Source of the DNA: Megalobrama amblycephala
Taxonomy: Eukaryota; Chordata; Actinopteri; Cypriniformes; Xenocyprididae
Assembly (NCBI RefSeq): GCF_018812025.1
Contig: NC_063052.1
Coordinates: forward strand, 16,684,914 to 16,748,913
DNA: 64,000 nucleotides
Reading direction: 5' to 3'
In this document: one piece after another, positions 37,478 through 49,800 of the stretch
Position numbering within the stretch: position 1 is the first letter of the stretch
Layout: each line of letters starts with the position of its first letter
Made by a program: the position numbers and the translations under genes
Notes under the pieces: model-generated
What the model was told of the DNA's origin: nothing
The model's input: the letters and a program-made list of their open reading frames with translations, nothing else
Databases searched by the model: none

Positions 37478-40400
37478 AGGAGAGAGAGAGAGAGAGAGAG
37501 AGATCTACATGTATTATTGACAAAAAACCACAAACAGATTCACACTGACGGAGAGACTTTACTGTTAGTTTCACTAGGCGAATGACTGACAAATTCCATG
37601 AGAGCATGCAATGCATTATTGTGATCTGAGAGAGACAGAAACAGAAATTTAGCAAGATGAGGAGAAAGAGACTGTAGAGTGAGTGCTTTCGTTGTCTTTT
37701 CGAGAAGTTCTTTAACGATAGGTCTGGGTTCTCTTGCCCGCTAATAAACTCAATGGTGACGCACAGCTCTTCAGTCTGAGGGAAGTCGCTTGAGTTATGA
37801 GAAGTTCAGTGGAAATATCTGTTATAGCAGAGCAACAGCAAAACCACAAACTCCATGGAAACCAAGACAAGCTATAAACAAACAGCCCAAAACACACTCA
37901 GCATTCTTTAAATCTAAGTCCAAGCGTCATGGCTTTTTGTCCATGTCTATTAGCTTTGAGGAGATCTATATGCCAGTGTACTCTAAATGTGTAGGTCTGG
38001 TGAATGTTTGCTTTAAGTCAATAAAAAATTTGAAATTCACCCTATTTTCTAAATGCATGTTATTAGGGCACGTTTACACTATAACAATGTACTAAAAGCG
38101 GGAAAGTTTTTTCTTTGCTTTTTTCGTGTATAGACGACAACGCTGTCAATATGATCCTCAATCACACAGATTAGGGGTGCAACGGTTGAAATTGCTCACG
38201 GTTCGGTTCGTATCACGGTTTTGGTACGGTTCGGTATGTGCTATGTTTAGGGAAAATAGGACTACTGTCAAATAAAAATACAGAAAATAAGAACAAACAA
38301 TCAAACTACAAGCAACATCACAAATAAGTACAATAAAGCAAATATTCAAATAAAATAAACAGTTCTTTTCAGGTTTTTCAGGTATCTAACAGTAGTTTTC
38401 AGGTACAGAAAATGGATAAAGTAATCAAATATAGAATAACACTGCATATTATCTTTACTGTATAAAATAAATAAAGATTAATCATTATTGAAGTTACAAA
38501 AACTATTCAGTCAAGAGCAGTGAGTGATTTCTTTGTTATTTGTTGTTTGATTTAACATTAAAAACAGGCAGCAGGAATAGTTTTTTTCCCTTTAAGATAT
38601 GCACGATTCAGTACATATACTGTTACACATGCGCTGTCTTTCTCGACTAATATAGGTTTACTTAAGACATAACCGACTATGTTTGCTAGGATACTCGCCA
38701 AGACGGGCATGCTGACATAATTTTTGTATGAATTTGTCCACTGAAGCGCAAGACTTGAAAAAGAATTCAGTATTTGCGCGTTGACTGAAATAAGCGTGTG
38801 CGCGCTTCAGATGAGCGCACAAAAATCTTCTCACAGCGCGTGCGAGTTCTCTTTCGCGTCTTACTCTTGAATGTTTAAATTAGCAAGGTTTAAATGAGTT
38901 TAGTTTAAACACAGATAGCAACGTGTGCTGTTCAGGTCTCACCCGTGCTCGCGCGCTATCAACACCCGGGTGATGACGGCGTAAATGACTGGACATCAGA
39001 GCATACGCCACTCGCAGTGAACAGTTTACAAAGAGTGACTGTTTTGTCCACACTTTTTGATTATCGTTGTTGTTGTAACGTTTTGCGCATCCATCGACTG
39101 AAACATACATTATCTGAACTCTGTCAGTCTGTTTTCCACGTTGCTATTTTAAACAAACCATATTAACCAATAGATGCGTCGTCATTCGAGATGGACCGCG
39201 GTACAAGTGCGTACCGAACCGTAAGTGGAGAACCGTACGGTTTGATTTTTTACCGAGAACCGTTGCACCCCTAACACAGATCCATGAAAACGATTAAAAA
39301 TGCTGTATTATACACGCCAGGCCAGTAGTTGGCGATGTAACTTTGTAAAGAAAAACTACATGCCTGCAACCTGAACATGTAATACGCATGACGGAAGGCG
39401 ATAACATTATTATTTTTTTAAACTTGCACTGTGTAGACCTGATTTCAAAAGTTTGCATTTTCAGCCTCCAAAACGCCATCATCATGTAAATGCATGGCCA
39501 AAAAGCATAAAAAGTTTTCCACTTTTTATTAACGGCCCGTTAATCTTATTTCTCTATGAATGTGACATTTTTTACATTTTTTTTTTATTGTAATTTTTAA
39601 TTAAAATATAACCCCATAGCATTGACAGATTTAAAAGGAGACTCCGCTCTATAAATTAAAGAGAGATGGGAAAAGGAAACCAGTTTGGTAATAACAATTG
39701 AAGATTTGGAAAAAATATGTTAACTACAATGGGCAACTTCCCTCTCCTTATACTAGAAAGAATTTTGCTTTTTTATTACTCCTAAACAGAAAAATACATT
39801 TTTAGGTAGCGTTAATTGTTGGAGACAGTTTGGTTGTCAAGATGCCAACCACTTCCACATACTTTGGGATTGCCCTAACAGAAATATTCCAGCACTCTAA
39901 TTGATTGCAGTTTTGAGTTAATTTATTTGGGCATTGTGCCGATGGTTTCCTGGGAAAGGAGGAACAAATACATGTTTAGAATAATTCTTGCATTAAGCAA
40001 AATAGCCATAACTAGATGATGGTATAAACCTAATCCACCACAAATATGGACTTTTTTTTTGTAAACTCTTAAAGCTGTTAAAGTGACAAATGTAAACAGA
40101 TGTGAATTATATACCTTTGCAATAAAAACTTAAATATAAAATATAACATGAAAGGACAGACTTCTCTCTTGTGATCTATGACAGACTTTTGCAACCATGT
40201 AGTTTGCTTAAACACCGCCCTTTTCTTACAATCGACTGCAAGCTTGCATTCAGATCTGCCTCCATTCAATCAACAACCGATGCATAAAGCCAAGTCCCGG
40301 CCTACATTTTTTTCTTTTTGGATAATATGTTTGAAAGTAACTTGGTGCTTCAAATAACGATTGTATTGTACAATCTAGTGTTGTCAAAAGTACCGACTTC

Positions 40401-43400
40401 GGTACCTAGTCGGTACTGAAATTTAAAAAATGTGATGCCTTGAGCGCTGTTGAGTGGATTCGTAAACATCTCTGATTGGCCGTTGTTTTCATGGCTCATC
40501 AGATATGTCTGTGATAGGCTTCAATGATCAACGCTGTAAAAATGTTGTAAATAGTCATCAATTAATCTCTTCACTAAGCGCTTACACAGATACACACGGG
40601 AGCGTTTGAAAGCAGGCGTCTATCGCGGATCGGTCCACTGTTAGACACCTGCTTTCAATCGCTCGCGCTCCCACTTTCAAAACGCTTTCAAATTCAAACA
40701 CTTCCGTGTGCTTTCAAATGCTCCCATGCGTTGATCATTGTAGCCAATCACAGGCATATCCGATGAGCGCGTCAACACAATGGCCAATCAAAGATGTTTA
40801 CGAATCCGCTCAACAGTGCTCAAAGCGTCACATTTTTTAAATTTCAGTACCGATAGGTACCGAAGTCGGTACTTTTGACAACACTAGTACAATCTGTACT
40901 GTATAAAACATTATACAAATAAAGGTGACTTGACTATTGATTATATTTTTACACCACTAGGTGAGGACAAGTGACTTAAAAATATGTGTTTATCATTTAA
41001 TCATTCATTGAAGAGATTCCTTCAAAAACACTGATTCATCCAGTATTGACACAAGTAAAGTAATTATGAGCGAGTCATTGAATCATTTTAATAAAGCCAA
41101 GTCACGCCCTACATTTTTCTCTTTTTGGATAATATGTTACACTCAGATGAGCGTCACAATACAGAAGTTTATACAATACATTGTAACTTTTAAAGTTTTT
41201 TCCTCCCAGGAAATCAGACCAAAAATATTTACTGCTCGCGCATATAAAACACGATTCAAAATGCGAATGTCCCTCCCTATAATACCACCCACAACTGACT
41301 AGCAATAGCCATAGCAAGATGATGGTTTCGCTGAGCTGTGTCCTAAACCTAAGCTACTGGCTATTAAAATAAGTCCAATTTCCTGTTCCAACAAGAAATG
41401 TCAACACAGGAAATTGGGGTTTTAATCTACTAGTTTATGCTCTGCTCAACATTTTTTTTTTTAAAGTGACAAATCAATTAAAATTAAGATCATTTGCTGT
41501 CTTTGAAGTCATAATATTAATTAGAAGTGTCAGGATTCTATGGATATTATTTGGGCAATGATGGAATTCCAGACGCTGTCTAAAGACTAAGTCCAGAGAG
41601 ACATTCAGAACACTATGTCATTTCATTCTGGGCCAAAAGTCAAAGAAGCATGCCTTTCCATCTCTGTCCATCCAGTCAGCACTTGCAAAAGCAGTCTGGA
41701 GGAAAGAACGGCAATTCGGGTTCACTGCGGCATAACACCAGCAGACAGTAGCGCTGTTAAAATCAGTCATTCACGCCCCATATGACTATACACAATAATG
41801 CCGTCAAGAAGAAATGCAAGGAGAAGGAACAAACACGAAGACTGCAAACAGATAAAGTAAGTAGTTAATTACCAGACACTTTTATCCAAAGCATTATACA
41901 GTACACTATAAAAAAAAAATCCATGAATTTCATGAAAAAAAAAAAAAAAAAAAAAACATCAGTTGAGGTTGCCAAAAATTTACTGTTAAAAATGGTAGAA
42001 ATATTTAACTTTAATTTACAGTAAAAAAAAAATTAAAAATGATGCTAATATCCATTGACTAAAATCAGTTTTTTGATCAAATCTTTTTTTTTCTCGACAA
42101 ATCAAAGTTCAAAGTTCATCACAAGGAGCTTTTTTGTCATGCACACAAATACAAACAACTATCATAGACACATATAACACTAAAATAATGCAATAAACAT
42201 TAATTTAACAACATAAGACCCTAATGCACATAACTGATAACTAAAAGCTAAGAAGAAACAATTATTAAAAAGAACCACCACCAAATGTATTGTAACAGAA
42301 TTCTGGAACTGTCAGTTTACATTTTAGTCACTGTAAATTATTAGATGACTTGTTCTTCATTTTTCAAAAACTGTACATTCAACAGTGATTTACTGTAAAA
42401 TTACATGAAATGTCCTATTAGATCTATCACAGTTTTTCCATTTAGAGTAAAGGAACTCACCGTTAACCAATTGTTACAGTCTCTTACTGTTAAATTCCGA
42501 TCATTATTTACAGTTTACACTTATTATGGGCCGTTCACACTCAGCATTTAAATTATTGCGCATTTACAATTGAACTCAGCTTTGAGACATCGCTAAAAGT
42601 CACTCATGTCATCTCAAAACACCCACTCTTATTGAAAAATAAGGATTTCAGTTTACATTTGTCATTGATAATTGCTGTCAGTGTGTACACCTCTTCACAG
42701 GAATAATTGGCCTGGACCTCAAGGGCGCAATGGTGATCAGGTTCATAGCTTGCACACAGCTGGGATTGAACCAGCAACCTTCCAATCACCAGCCCAGAGC
42801 TTTTACCATTATGCCACACCAAATCAACATGATGTGTCCCAGAAAGACAAGTAGGAGAGTAAGAACCTCTCTAGTCTGTAGTGAGAGAGACAGAACAGGA
42901 AGAGAGTGAGAGCGAAAGAAGAGAGAGGAGAAATATTGGTTGACTCTAGGGCTGGACGATTAATCAAAAAGTAATCGAAACCGAAATTCAGAACCTCTAA
43001 CCGACGTAATTTTCCCATGTCGGTTATTCGTTTTTTTAATCCTGTTAATACTTCCCCCTTAAAAACATACTACCGCGTGTGTAGCCACGTGAGTCCGCCC
43101 CGTCCAGTCAGTGACATAAAAACAACACGGAGGTGAACGCCGGTTCAACTAGTCATGGCACGTGAACGGTGAGCCTTGCGTCTTCACTTAACTTTGTCAG
43201 TTGTATTTGTTATAAACGGTATGACTAATTCACACACACAATCACTCGTACTGGCACTGTACTCATTTATCTTTATCTGATTTACAACGAGCAGAAATCT
43301 GTAAGAAACGTTACAAAACATAGATAAAATAACTGCTGAAAGTGAGCTGTTATGTCAGATCACTCTTTAAAAAGAAAAAAATCTCCCACTTTTAATAGTC

Positions 43401-46400
43401 AAGCATATTTACAGTACAAACCTCGTCGAAAAAAAAAAAAAACAGAAACAAAATAATCGTTCATTAATCGTAATCAAGGTAAAATGTTCACTTAATCGAG
43501 GTTTTTATTTTAGGCCATAATCGTCCAGCCCTAGTTGACTGCCCTTGTCCTCTCACTGACAAACTGCTGCCCTGCTAACCTACTTTACTAGTCTATTTCC
43601 AGCATCAGACATAGTGGGGAAGACCTAAAACACTTACAACACACACACATAGCTATTTGTGTACACGGTCGTGCTGGTCTGTTCAAAAATTGAACAAAAA
43701 GATAAAAGGTATAGGACTGTACTTGACTCCTTTAATGAGAGAAAGAACTACAATCTCACGAAGCAAACAAATTGAGAAATATAAACATTGGATTTTGTGC
43801 ATATTATTGTGCAATATGCATATTATGCAAGCAATCTTTTAAAGGAACACTCCACTTTTTTTGAAAATAGGCTCATTTTCCAACTCCCCTAGAGTTAAAC
43901 AGTTGAGTTATAACGTTTTAGAATCCATTCAGCCGATCTCCGGGTCTGGCGGTACCACTTTTAGCATAGCTTAGCATAGTTCATTGAATCTGATTAGACC
44001 GTTAGCATCTCGCTCAAAAATGACCAAAGAGTTTCGATATTTTTCCTATTTAAAACTTGACTCTTCTGTAGTTACATCGTGTAACTAAGACCGACGGAAA
44101 ATCAAAAGTTGTGATTTTCTAGGCCGATATGGCTAGGAACTATACTCTCATTCTGGCGTAATAATCAAGGAACTTTGCTGCCGTACCATGGGTGCAGCAG
44201 GCACAATGATATTATGAACTGCCTGTGACCCCCTGTCTGCACAGGGAGTGTGTCTTGCAACCATGGAGACATTTGTAAGAGACGCTAAATAATATCATTG
44301 CATAGTTGAATAATAAGGGTTCTGTACATGGAAATGTCATACCGTGAGCCTAAAACACCATTGTTTCCGCCTTCATATTTAAATCTTGTGCATGAAAAAC
44401 ACCACGGAAAAACATGCGAATCTCAACATAACACCAACTGTGACGCAACAGTCGGGACCATTAATATGTATGCCCCCAATATTTGCATATATCAGCCCAT
44501 GTTCAAGGCAAGCCAGTATTAACGTCTGGAGCTGCACAGCCGAATCATCAGAAGTTATGACAATAGCAAAAATGGCAGATGGATGCATAATAACTGACAT
44601 GATCCATGATATCATGATATATTTAGTGATATTTGTAAATTGTCTTTCTAAATGTTTTGTTAGCATGTTGCTAATGTACTGTTAAATGTGGTTAAAGTTA
44701 CCATCGTTTTTTACTGTATTCACGGTGACCAGAGCCAAGTCGATATTTTCATTTTTAAATGCTTGCAGTTTTTATAATTCACAAACGCATCTTCATTCTT
44801 TATAAATCTCTCCAACAGTGAAGCATTAGTCCCGTTAGCCACGGATAGGCTACTATCAAACTCATTCAGGATCAAACATCTAGGATTAAATATCCATAAA
44901 AATAATTACCATACTTGCGTGATCTGATATGCTGCATCACGAACACTTTGTAAAAATCCATTTTGAGAGTTATATTAGCTGTGTGAACTTCTATTGTTTA
45001 TGCAATGTACTTGAATCCCCCTGAAGGGGTTTATTTTGCGATAACATCCGGCTGGATGTACATTATCCCGCTTACTACATGACTACTTGCCACATGAGTA
45101 AATAATTGGACACAAAATATTGATCCAAGTTAAAATATTTTATCAGCTCATTAAATGCCAAGATTCCATGAAGAAAAACAGTTCAAAGAACCTTTGAGCC
45201 AAGACAAACGAACAAGTATAAATAATGATTGGGACATAAAATATGGATTCGAGAAGAAACAGTACCTATTCATTATCTTATAATCCATTACAGTGCACAC
45301 AAGTTAACCTCTAGTTATATTTTACAGTAAATCCATTCGATAACTGGGCCACAAAATACCCCAGCTACATTCGAATGAAACAAGATAAGGCATGTCCGCA
45401 GTGTGGTACGAGAGACAAGTGCCGGCCTTAAAGGGATAGTTCACCCAAAAATGAAAATTATCCCATGATTTACTCACCCTCAAGCCATCCTAGGTGTATA
45501 TGACAATCTTCTTTCAGACGAACACAACCGGAGATATATTTAAAATAGCCTTAGTCCTTCAAGGTTTATAATGGTTGTGAACGTTTTAAAACAAAAAAAC
45601 AAAAAAAATGCATCCATCCATAATCAAAGTAATCCATTCGGCTCCAGAGGGTTAATAAAAGCCTTTTGAAGTAAAGGGATGTGTTTTTGTAAGAAAAATA
45701 TCCATATTTAAAAATAGATAAATTCAAATAACTAGCTTCCGGTGGACAACTGTACACATACTGCGCAAGTCCATTTGGGCAGAAGAGCAACCTTTGACCC
45801 GATCTCAATGATGAACACGGAGGAGAGAGCAAAACAAAACACCAGTCACGAATTAGAAGTCTAAAACGAGAAATTTTAATGAGAAATGTCAGAGGATTCA
45901 GATATAAGAGAAGAGGAACTTGAGTTTGTTGCACAGCCCTATTTGTTTGAATGGTGAGAGGCATCTAAGCTTACAATACTCCAACATCCTGTGTCATACA
46001 TCGCGTCAATGGATTACTCATTGGGCGCAAGTCGACTTGCGCAGTATGCGTGGCAGTTATTTGAATTTATAAAGTTTTAAATATTTTCTTACAAAAACAC
46101 ATCCCTTCGCTTCAAAAGATCTTTATTAACCCTCTGTAGCCATATGGATTACTTTGCCCACACACGTTCGGTGAAAGTGAGCTGCATTACACGCGGGACT
46201 GAAATGGTGGCTAACAAAGACATCTCTAGCGTTAATTTTGATCACGGCTTATCTTGAAAAACGAAGACAATTTGACGTTTGTCGTAAAAGTCACACTGCA
46301 GGACTGTGTGCCAAATCTTCTGACGCTGCCAGAATTTCGTCGGAGGTAAAATTTGATCGCAACAGTCATTAATCGGCTGTCGGTGTACATGTCAAACTAG

Positions 46401-46802
46401 TGATCAAAGACTACAGATTTTAGCCTAGGATTATAGGAATCTTTTAGGATTCTCAAAATTTGTCTCAGATGACCAAATCGTGGCCAAAATCGAACAGTGT
46501 GCGCCCGGCTTAAGGATATGTTTAAATATATCACCGATTGTGTTTGCCTGAAAGAAGATAGTCATATACACCTAGGATCGCTTGAGGGTGAGTAAATCAT
46601 GGGATAATTTTTGGGTGAACTACCCCTTTAAATACCCAGATGAGTGTCAAAATACAGCATTGCTTTTGACAATGGTTATTATCGGAGAATAACTGACTTC
46701 CGAATATTGTGATGAAAAGAAGTGTGTTGACTGTTGAACTGTAACACTACCTTGTCCAGAGCCTCCCGATCAGCCAAGTCTTGAACCGCTAGCAGCTTAA
46801 TG
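25699..46802 (-). CDS. eepd1: EEPD1, endonuclease/exonuclease/phosphatase domain protein, last six coding exons
   Basis: Read on the minus strand, 46802-46751, 33343-33233, 27387-27259, 26648-26513, 26248-26054 and 25895-25699 join in phase into 272 codons plus stop. Landmarks: IKLLAVQDLADREALDK, FCAELNQPTL, YSGFLWD, TLINLHLTA, LDNIWASRSLKK, REGLTNPWIPDNWSWGGVAS, EHCPIVAEF, C-terminal KHER. This is the C-terminal half of EEPD1, including the EEP catalytic fold. ASEHCPI corresponds to the family's catalytic-His region. The usual GDF motif reads GHF here (codon at 26220-26222). The N-terminal exon with helix-hairpin-helix motifs, about 300 residues in the human protein, is not in the window. 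Confidence 0.93.
26054..26248 (-). CDS. eepd1: EEPD1 penultimate exon, GHF in place of GDF
   Basis: 195 nt, phase 1 to 1, acceptor TTGTAG and donor GTGGGT. It reads GERELLVLGHFGMAPDSPEM, then FTNISTRTPQGS and LDNIWASRSLKKIYT. The CAC codon at 26222-26220 replaces the expected GAC. The rest of the exon looks under normal protein constraint. Confidence 0.94.
26513..26648 (-). CDS. eepd1: EEPD1 exon IGSS to TLKG
   Basis: 136 nt, phase 0 to 1. It encodes IGSSELTLINLHLTAAPSPA, a lysine-rich loop, and LSSGIQETLK. Acceptor TAACCAG, donor GTCTGT at 26512. Confidence 0.92.
26765..27190 (+). repeat. Dispersed repeat family Z, copy 3
   Basis: Shares CAGAAATCATTCTAATATGC and AAAAGAACAGCATTTATTTG with 6911-7305. 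It fills most of the intron between the YLGHFY and IGSS exons of EEPD1. Confidence 0.65.
27259..27387 (-). CDS. eepd1: EEPD1 exon VAEYSGFLWD
   Basis: 129 nt, phase 0/0, with donor GTAAGT at 27258. It encodes VAEYSGFLWDSSSGIEMKDA, then a Ser/Asn/Gly-rich linker and PYLGHFY. The linker is a variable loop of the EEP domain in this protein. Confidence 0.92.
27540..29115 (+). repeat. Dispersed repeat also present at 63240-63480, interrupted here
   Basis: AGCTGGGGAAGGTGGAGGGTT near 27613 and AGGACCAATCAGCCTGTGCC near 29056 match, in reverse, the two halves of 63240-63480. Here they are about 1.4 kb apart because of inserted DNA including the family A element. Confidence 0.55.
28046..28880 (+). mobile_element. 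PiggyBac-like element (family A copy 2), uninterrupted
   Basis: TTAA at 28046-28049 and 28877-28880, with ends CCCTTTGAGCG and CGCTCGAAAGGG. About 830 bp, no transposase. It provides the empty-site reference for the nested copy at 13591-17569. Confidence 0.82.
29200..30880. other. EEPD1 intron without recognised repeats
   Basis: 29270-29620 is strongly A-rich with short TTAAAA-type repetition. 29630-30380 is balanced in composition, shows no repeat ends and contains no exon-like frame. Confidence 0.45.
31053..32593. mobile_element. Fold-back element with GGTACGG-rich ends
   Basis: Ends TGGCTCGTTTCCACTGAGCG and CGCTCAGTGGAAATGAGCCA are near-perfect inverted repeats followed by runs of GGTTCGGT-type motifs. 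It contains the Tc1 fragment at 31493-32185. Confidence 0.75.
31493..32185 (+). mobile_element. Tc1-type transposon, 5' part only
   Basis: Left end CAGGTGCTGGTCATATAATT after TA, and an internal inverted-repeat edge AGAAAATTAGAATATTGTG. A broken transposase N-terminus begins at ATGGGGAAGACTGCTGACTT (31811). Only the helix-turn-helix part is recognisable and it contains stops; the catalytic half and right end are missing. Confidence 0.78.
33233..33343 (-). CDS. eepd1: EEPD1 exon FCAELNQPTL
   Basis: 111 nt, 37 codons: FCAELNQPTLCSVRKWKSAR, GLWKCAVSEKPTG and QSSN. Acceptor TGTGTCAG. The donor is taken as GTAGGT at 33232; GTAATG four bases upstream would put the next exon out of frame. Confidence 0.88.
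33541..34805. repeat. Palindromic AT-rich repeat interrupted by another element
   Basis: 33541-33935 and 34630-34805 contain AACATTAGTTAATG-type arms like those of 51509-51809. Between them, 33945-34630 is a different repeat with TTAATGCACACCTTCCAGCC near its right end. Confidence 0.5.
35118..35694. mobile_element. Degraded fold-back element of the GTTCACCC type
   Basis: The left part carries CTCATGTCATTCCAAACCCA and the right end TTTTTGGGTGAACTAATCCT. The left terminus itself is lost. Confidence 0.55.
35700..37410. other. EEPD1 intron without recognised genes
   Basis: 35800-36090 contains short inverted motifs (AATGAATTTGTGTGTAATTCA) suggesting an old element. 36090-37400 shows no repeat ends or exons. 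Confidence 0.4.
37415..37501. repeat. Compound (TA)n(GA)n microsatellite
   Basis: About 25 TA units followed by about 18 GA units with one interruption. Confidence 0.95.
38172..39273. mobile_element. hAT-type element with perfect 8-bp duplication
   Basis: Ends TAGGGGTGCAACGGTT and AACCGTTGCACCCCTA, flanked by ACACAGAT at 38164-38171 and 39274-39281. 1102 bp with no intact transposase. Confidence 0.88.
39600..40060 (+). pseudogene. LINE ORF2 C-terminal fragment
   Basis: Broken frames read GDSLVV and, in the next frame, CWRQFGCQDANHFHILWDCP, a Cys/His motif like that near the end of L1-type ORF2, followed by AKIAITRWYKPNPP-like sequence. Several stops and frameshifts; no tail or duplication identified. 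Confidence 0.65.
40376..40886. mobile_element. hAT-type palindromic MITE with perfect 8-bp duplication
   Basis: Ends TAGTGTTGTCAAAAGTACCG and CGGTACTTTTGACAACACTA, flanked by GTACAATC at 40368-40375 and 40887-40894. The 511-bp body is largely self-complementary. Confidence 0.9.
41000..42600. other. EEPD1 intron, no genes seen
   Basis: Contains an A run (41935-41957) and AT-rich DNA with recurring TTTACAGTAAA motifs (42000-42480). No exon or RNA gene recognised. Confidence 0.4.
42690..42822 (-). repeat. tRNA-derived SINE
   Basis: The minus strand shows a tRNA-like head with TGGCATAATGGTAAAAGC (A box region) and GGTTCAATCCC (B box). A tail near GCGCCCTTGAGGTCCAGGCC resembles HE1/V-SINE-type bodies. 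It cannot fold as a full tRNA. Confidence 0.65.
42947..43533. mobile_element. hAT-type MITE
   Basis: Ends TAGGGCTGGACGATTAATC and TAATCGTCCAGCCCTA, flanked by GTTGACTC (42939-42946) and GTTGACTG (43534-43541), seven of eight bases identical. Confidence 0.85.
43839..44300. mobile_element. Left arm of a TTAA-type fold-back element
   Basis: Starts TTAA then AGGAACACTCCACTTTTTTT. The phrase GCTTAGCATAGTTCATTGAA lies within. The right arm is absent. Confidence 0.6.
44301..45030 (-). repeat. Reverse copy of the 5714-6678 element core
   Basis: TTTGTAAATTGTCTTTCTAA and ATGTTGCTAATGTACTGTTA match the minus strand of 6240-6290. Homology continues through CCCCCAATATTTGCATAT. The ends are missing. Confidence 0.7.
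45428..46631. mobile_element. TTAA-flanked fold-back element with nested H copy
   Basis: TTAA at 45428-45431 and 46628-46631, with ends AGGGATAGTTCACCC and GGGTGAACTACCCCT. The arms pair around CACATCCCTT (right) and AAGGGATGTG (left). Its right arm is interrupted by family H at 46157-46510. Confidence 0.8.
46157..46510 (+). repeat. Repeat family H, 5'-truncated copy
   Basis: Aligns with 19836-20190 (GGGACTGAAATGGTGGCTAA, ACTACAGATTTTAGCCTAGG) and ends CGCCCGGCT before TAA. The left terminal repeat is missing. Confidence 0.75.
46751..46802 (-). CDS. eepd1: EEPD1 exon IKLLAVQDLADREALDK
   Basis: 52 nt: one base completing a split codon, then 17 codons, with acceptor TTCTCCAG and donor GTAGTG. 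Its phase requires an upstream exon ending with two bases of a codon, which is not visible before 64000. Confidence 0.9.
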
Positions 46803-49800
46803 CTGGAGAAAGGGAGAGAAAAACAAGGCATGTGAGACTTATATATATACCCACTAGTGGTACATAAATCATAATACCCACTAGTACATAAAAATAATTG
46901 GATATTTAATCAACCAAATTAACAATAAATTCAAGGTGTGGTGCATACCATACAAACAGATCAATAACACATTCCCTGTTGTCTTCAACTGCATCATTTA
47001 AATAAGCTTGCCAGCACTTTTACCTCTTGCTGTGTGGCAGATCCCTTCAACATAAATTACATATCTTGCAAACATAATAACAAACTCAAGGTGATGACAG
47101 TGGAAAAAAAAGCTCTGGAAGCAGTGTTGATGATGAGCTGTTTGTTTTCAAAAGTAATTCTCCTGGTTATTGCTCAAACAATATAATACAGCAAAAAGCA
47201 GATGGTTCTGTGACTATATTCCAGTAATAATTACTCAAACTCAAACACTCAAGCAGAAATGTCAAAGCTGTGCGAAGTTAATTGGAAGTTAAGAAGGCAT
47301 AATAGACTGTCAAATGACACAAAAAAATGAAGACATATTGGTGGGACCTAATGTAATATTGTGCGAATGCCACACAGAATGACCACTAATCTCAATATGA
47401 TCTTAATGTCTATGGCGATTACATCCCTCAGAAGTGTTATTGTACACATAGCAATGCTAACACAAAACATTCAGGAAGGTCAGCTCTATTACCGGACACA
47501 CCTTTGACATAGTCAAGAACTCCCTGTCCCCTGAACCCAACTGTCTCTGTCCAGACACATTTTTTTTGTTTCATGCCATATGGATTACAGAGCACTTTCC
47601 ACAACACACTGGTGCACAACATAAGCAGTTTTCCCATCATTTTGAGACACACTTCATAGAAGTCATTAGAAAGACCTGCCATACCATCTTTCCCACTCCA
47701 GTATTTACTTTAACTGCTTTGCATACCACTCATGAATTTTCATGAGCAGATGGCATGACTGACTGGAATTCGGCTCATGGTGGAAATACCCAGGATTCGG
47801 GCACGCACGCACGATTCAGGTCCATTGACACGCAACTCACAACATGAATGACATGCTGGTCAAATGTATAAGACATACACATTCATTGTCTACTTAAAAC
47901 ATAAATACATTGTATATTCCAATGGGTACTACTGAAGTGTATGACTTCATTTTGACCTCTTCTGAGGTCCCTGTCTCTACAGGGATGTTCATCTACACTG
48001 GAGCTATTTAGAACTTCAAATTGGAGCCACAATGTTGACGTGAACTAGAAGAGCTCAGAGACCAACTATAAACACAGATCAATTATACTGTACTGTCAGG
48101 AGGCACAGAACACTCCTGCAGGCTTCCCCAGAGTTCACTGCATTCACTGCACTTCATTATAGTAAAATACCATCCTAAAGCTGAAGTGTTTCATTTTTTC
48201 AATGTTAAATACTGTTCCAGTCGCAACTTATGCAGTCAGCATAAGACATATTTCTATATTAGCATATAGACAATTTTTTAGGCCAAAACCCTAACACAAT
48301 TTTTTTTTTTTTTTTTTTAAATGGGCTTTAGGTTAAAAGCCTAAAAACGACTGTGGTTAACAAGTTTAAAATATTTTCACATTTTATTCTATGGCATAAA
48401 ATACATCAGTCATACTACCTTGTGATTTTTGCTTGTCTTTAAAAAGGCAGTAGCTAACAGGTGTCTAAACGGGAATACAGAGGTTGTCAGGGACATTAAA
48501 CGTCATCACACCAAACAAACAGATAAACTCATCTACTCATTAGCCCGCCGTTTATAATTGCATGCTTGCAAACTATTTAAAATGTTTTTTTTTGTTTTTT
48601 TTTTTATAAAAAATAAAGACCAAAAGAGTTGTTGGAAGTTTATTGATGGTGATGTTAAAGTCATCCAACTGCGGTGTAGTTTGCATTAAGTTGTGTTCAC
48701 AAAACGTGTAAGAATCAAACTTTTGCTGGTAAAATGTTTTATTTTATAACCAAAACTTGTCATACATTGATAACAACTACTGTTAATTACTGATAATCCA
48801 ATCTAGTGAAATAGACATGGCCATTCATTTTTGTTATTCTAATGTTATGTTTAGGTTTTACCTAAAATCATGTTCAGACGGTGATACACAAATGTGCATA
48901 TTTAAGCATTTCATACAGTGGGCTTAACCACCTCGCTCTTGCAGCAGATTTAGTTCACAAACAACTGACAGTTGTGACCTAAATATGAATTTCATTTACA
49001 AATAAATTCTAAAATTCAGCATTAGTTACTTACTTTTCACGCCATCAGTAGCGCACACTCAAGCTAGGAGGATCTCCTGTTCTTGGCTCAGTTTGAGTCA
49101 GACTTGGGAATTCAGTGAATTGTTAACTGAAGACTCGCTCTGAACGGATCATTGAATCAGTGAGTTGTTGAATCGAGAACAGATGCAATCGGATCAATGC
49201 AATTCACGAACGACTCATTCAGTGCGATTTGTGAACCGATCTAACAGGTTGATTGAAAAGAATCAGCTCGTTCACTATGCGGACATCACTATCAGGTCAC
49301 TCAACGGGTGATTATTTCATCAGTTCAAAATAACAAAAATGTATAGTTGAGTAAAAAGTACAATATTATTGCTCTGGAATATAGTGAAATAAAGTTTTCC
49401 AAAATAAAAATACTTTGATAAAGTACAGATACTTGAAAAATGTACTACAGTAACAAAGACAAAAAAAACTTCTTTACTGTCCACCACTGTAAATTACACA
49501 CTTCACTTTATCTCTGATAATATTCTCCTAAAATTGTCCTGGTCTTGGGTCGTAAGTACAGTTGCAGTGACTAGTATTCAAAAAAGAGAAACATAGAAAA
49601 AACAGATAATCCATCTTTATTTTCCGGCCAATGCTAGAGCCGATTACACAGATCCTGTTTTGAGAACAAACAGTTAGACAACACCCTGTTCCCTCACAGG
49701 TGAGCACATGGGGTGTGTGTGTGTGTGTTTATTTGATTATTTGGTATGTGTGTTATAAAAACTCTATGATCTTTTCAAACCTTGACCAGTTATCAAAACT

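Noticed and set aside
47437..47682. 81-codon minus-strand frame as the missing EEPD1 N-terminal exon
   Set aside because: No helix-hairpin-helix features, no fitting donor in phase, and far too short for the expected exon of about 300 codons.
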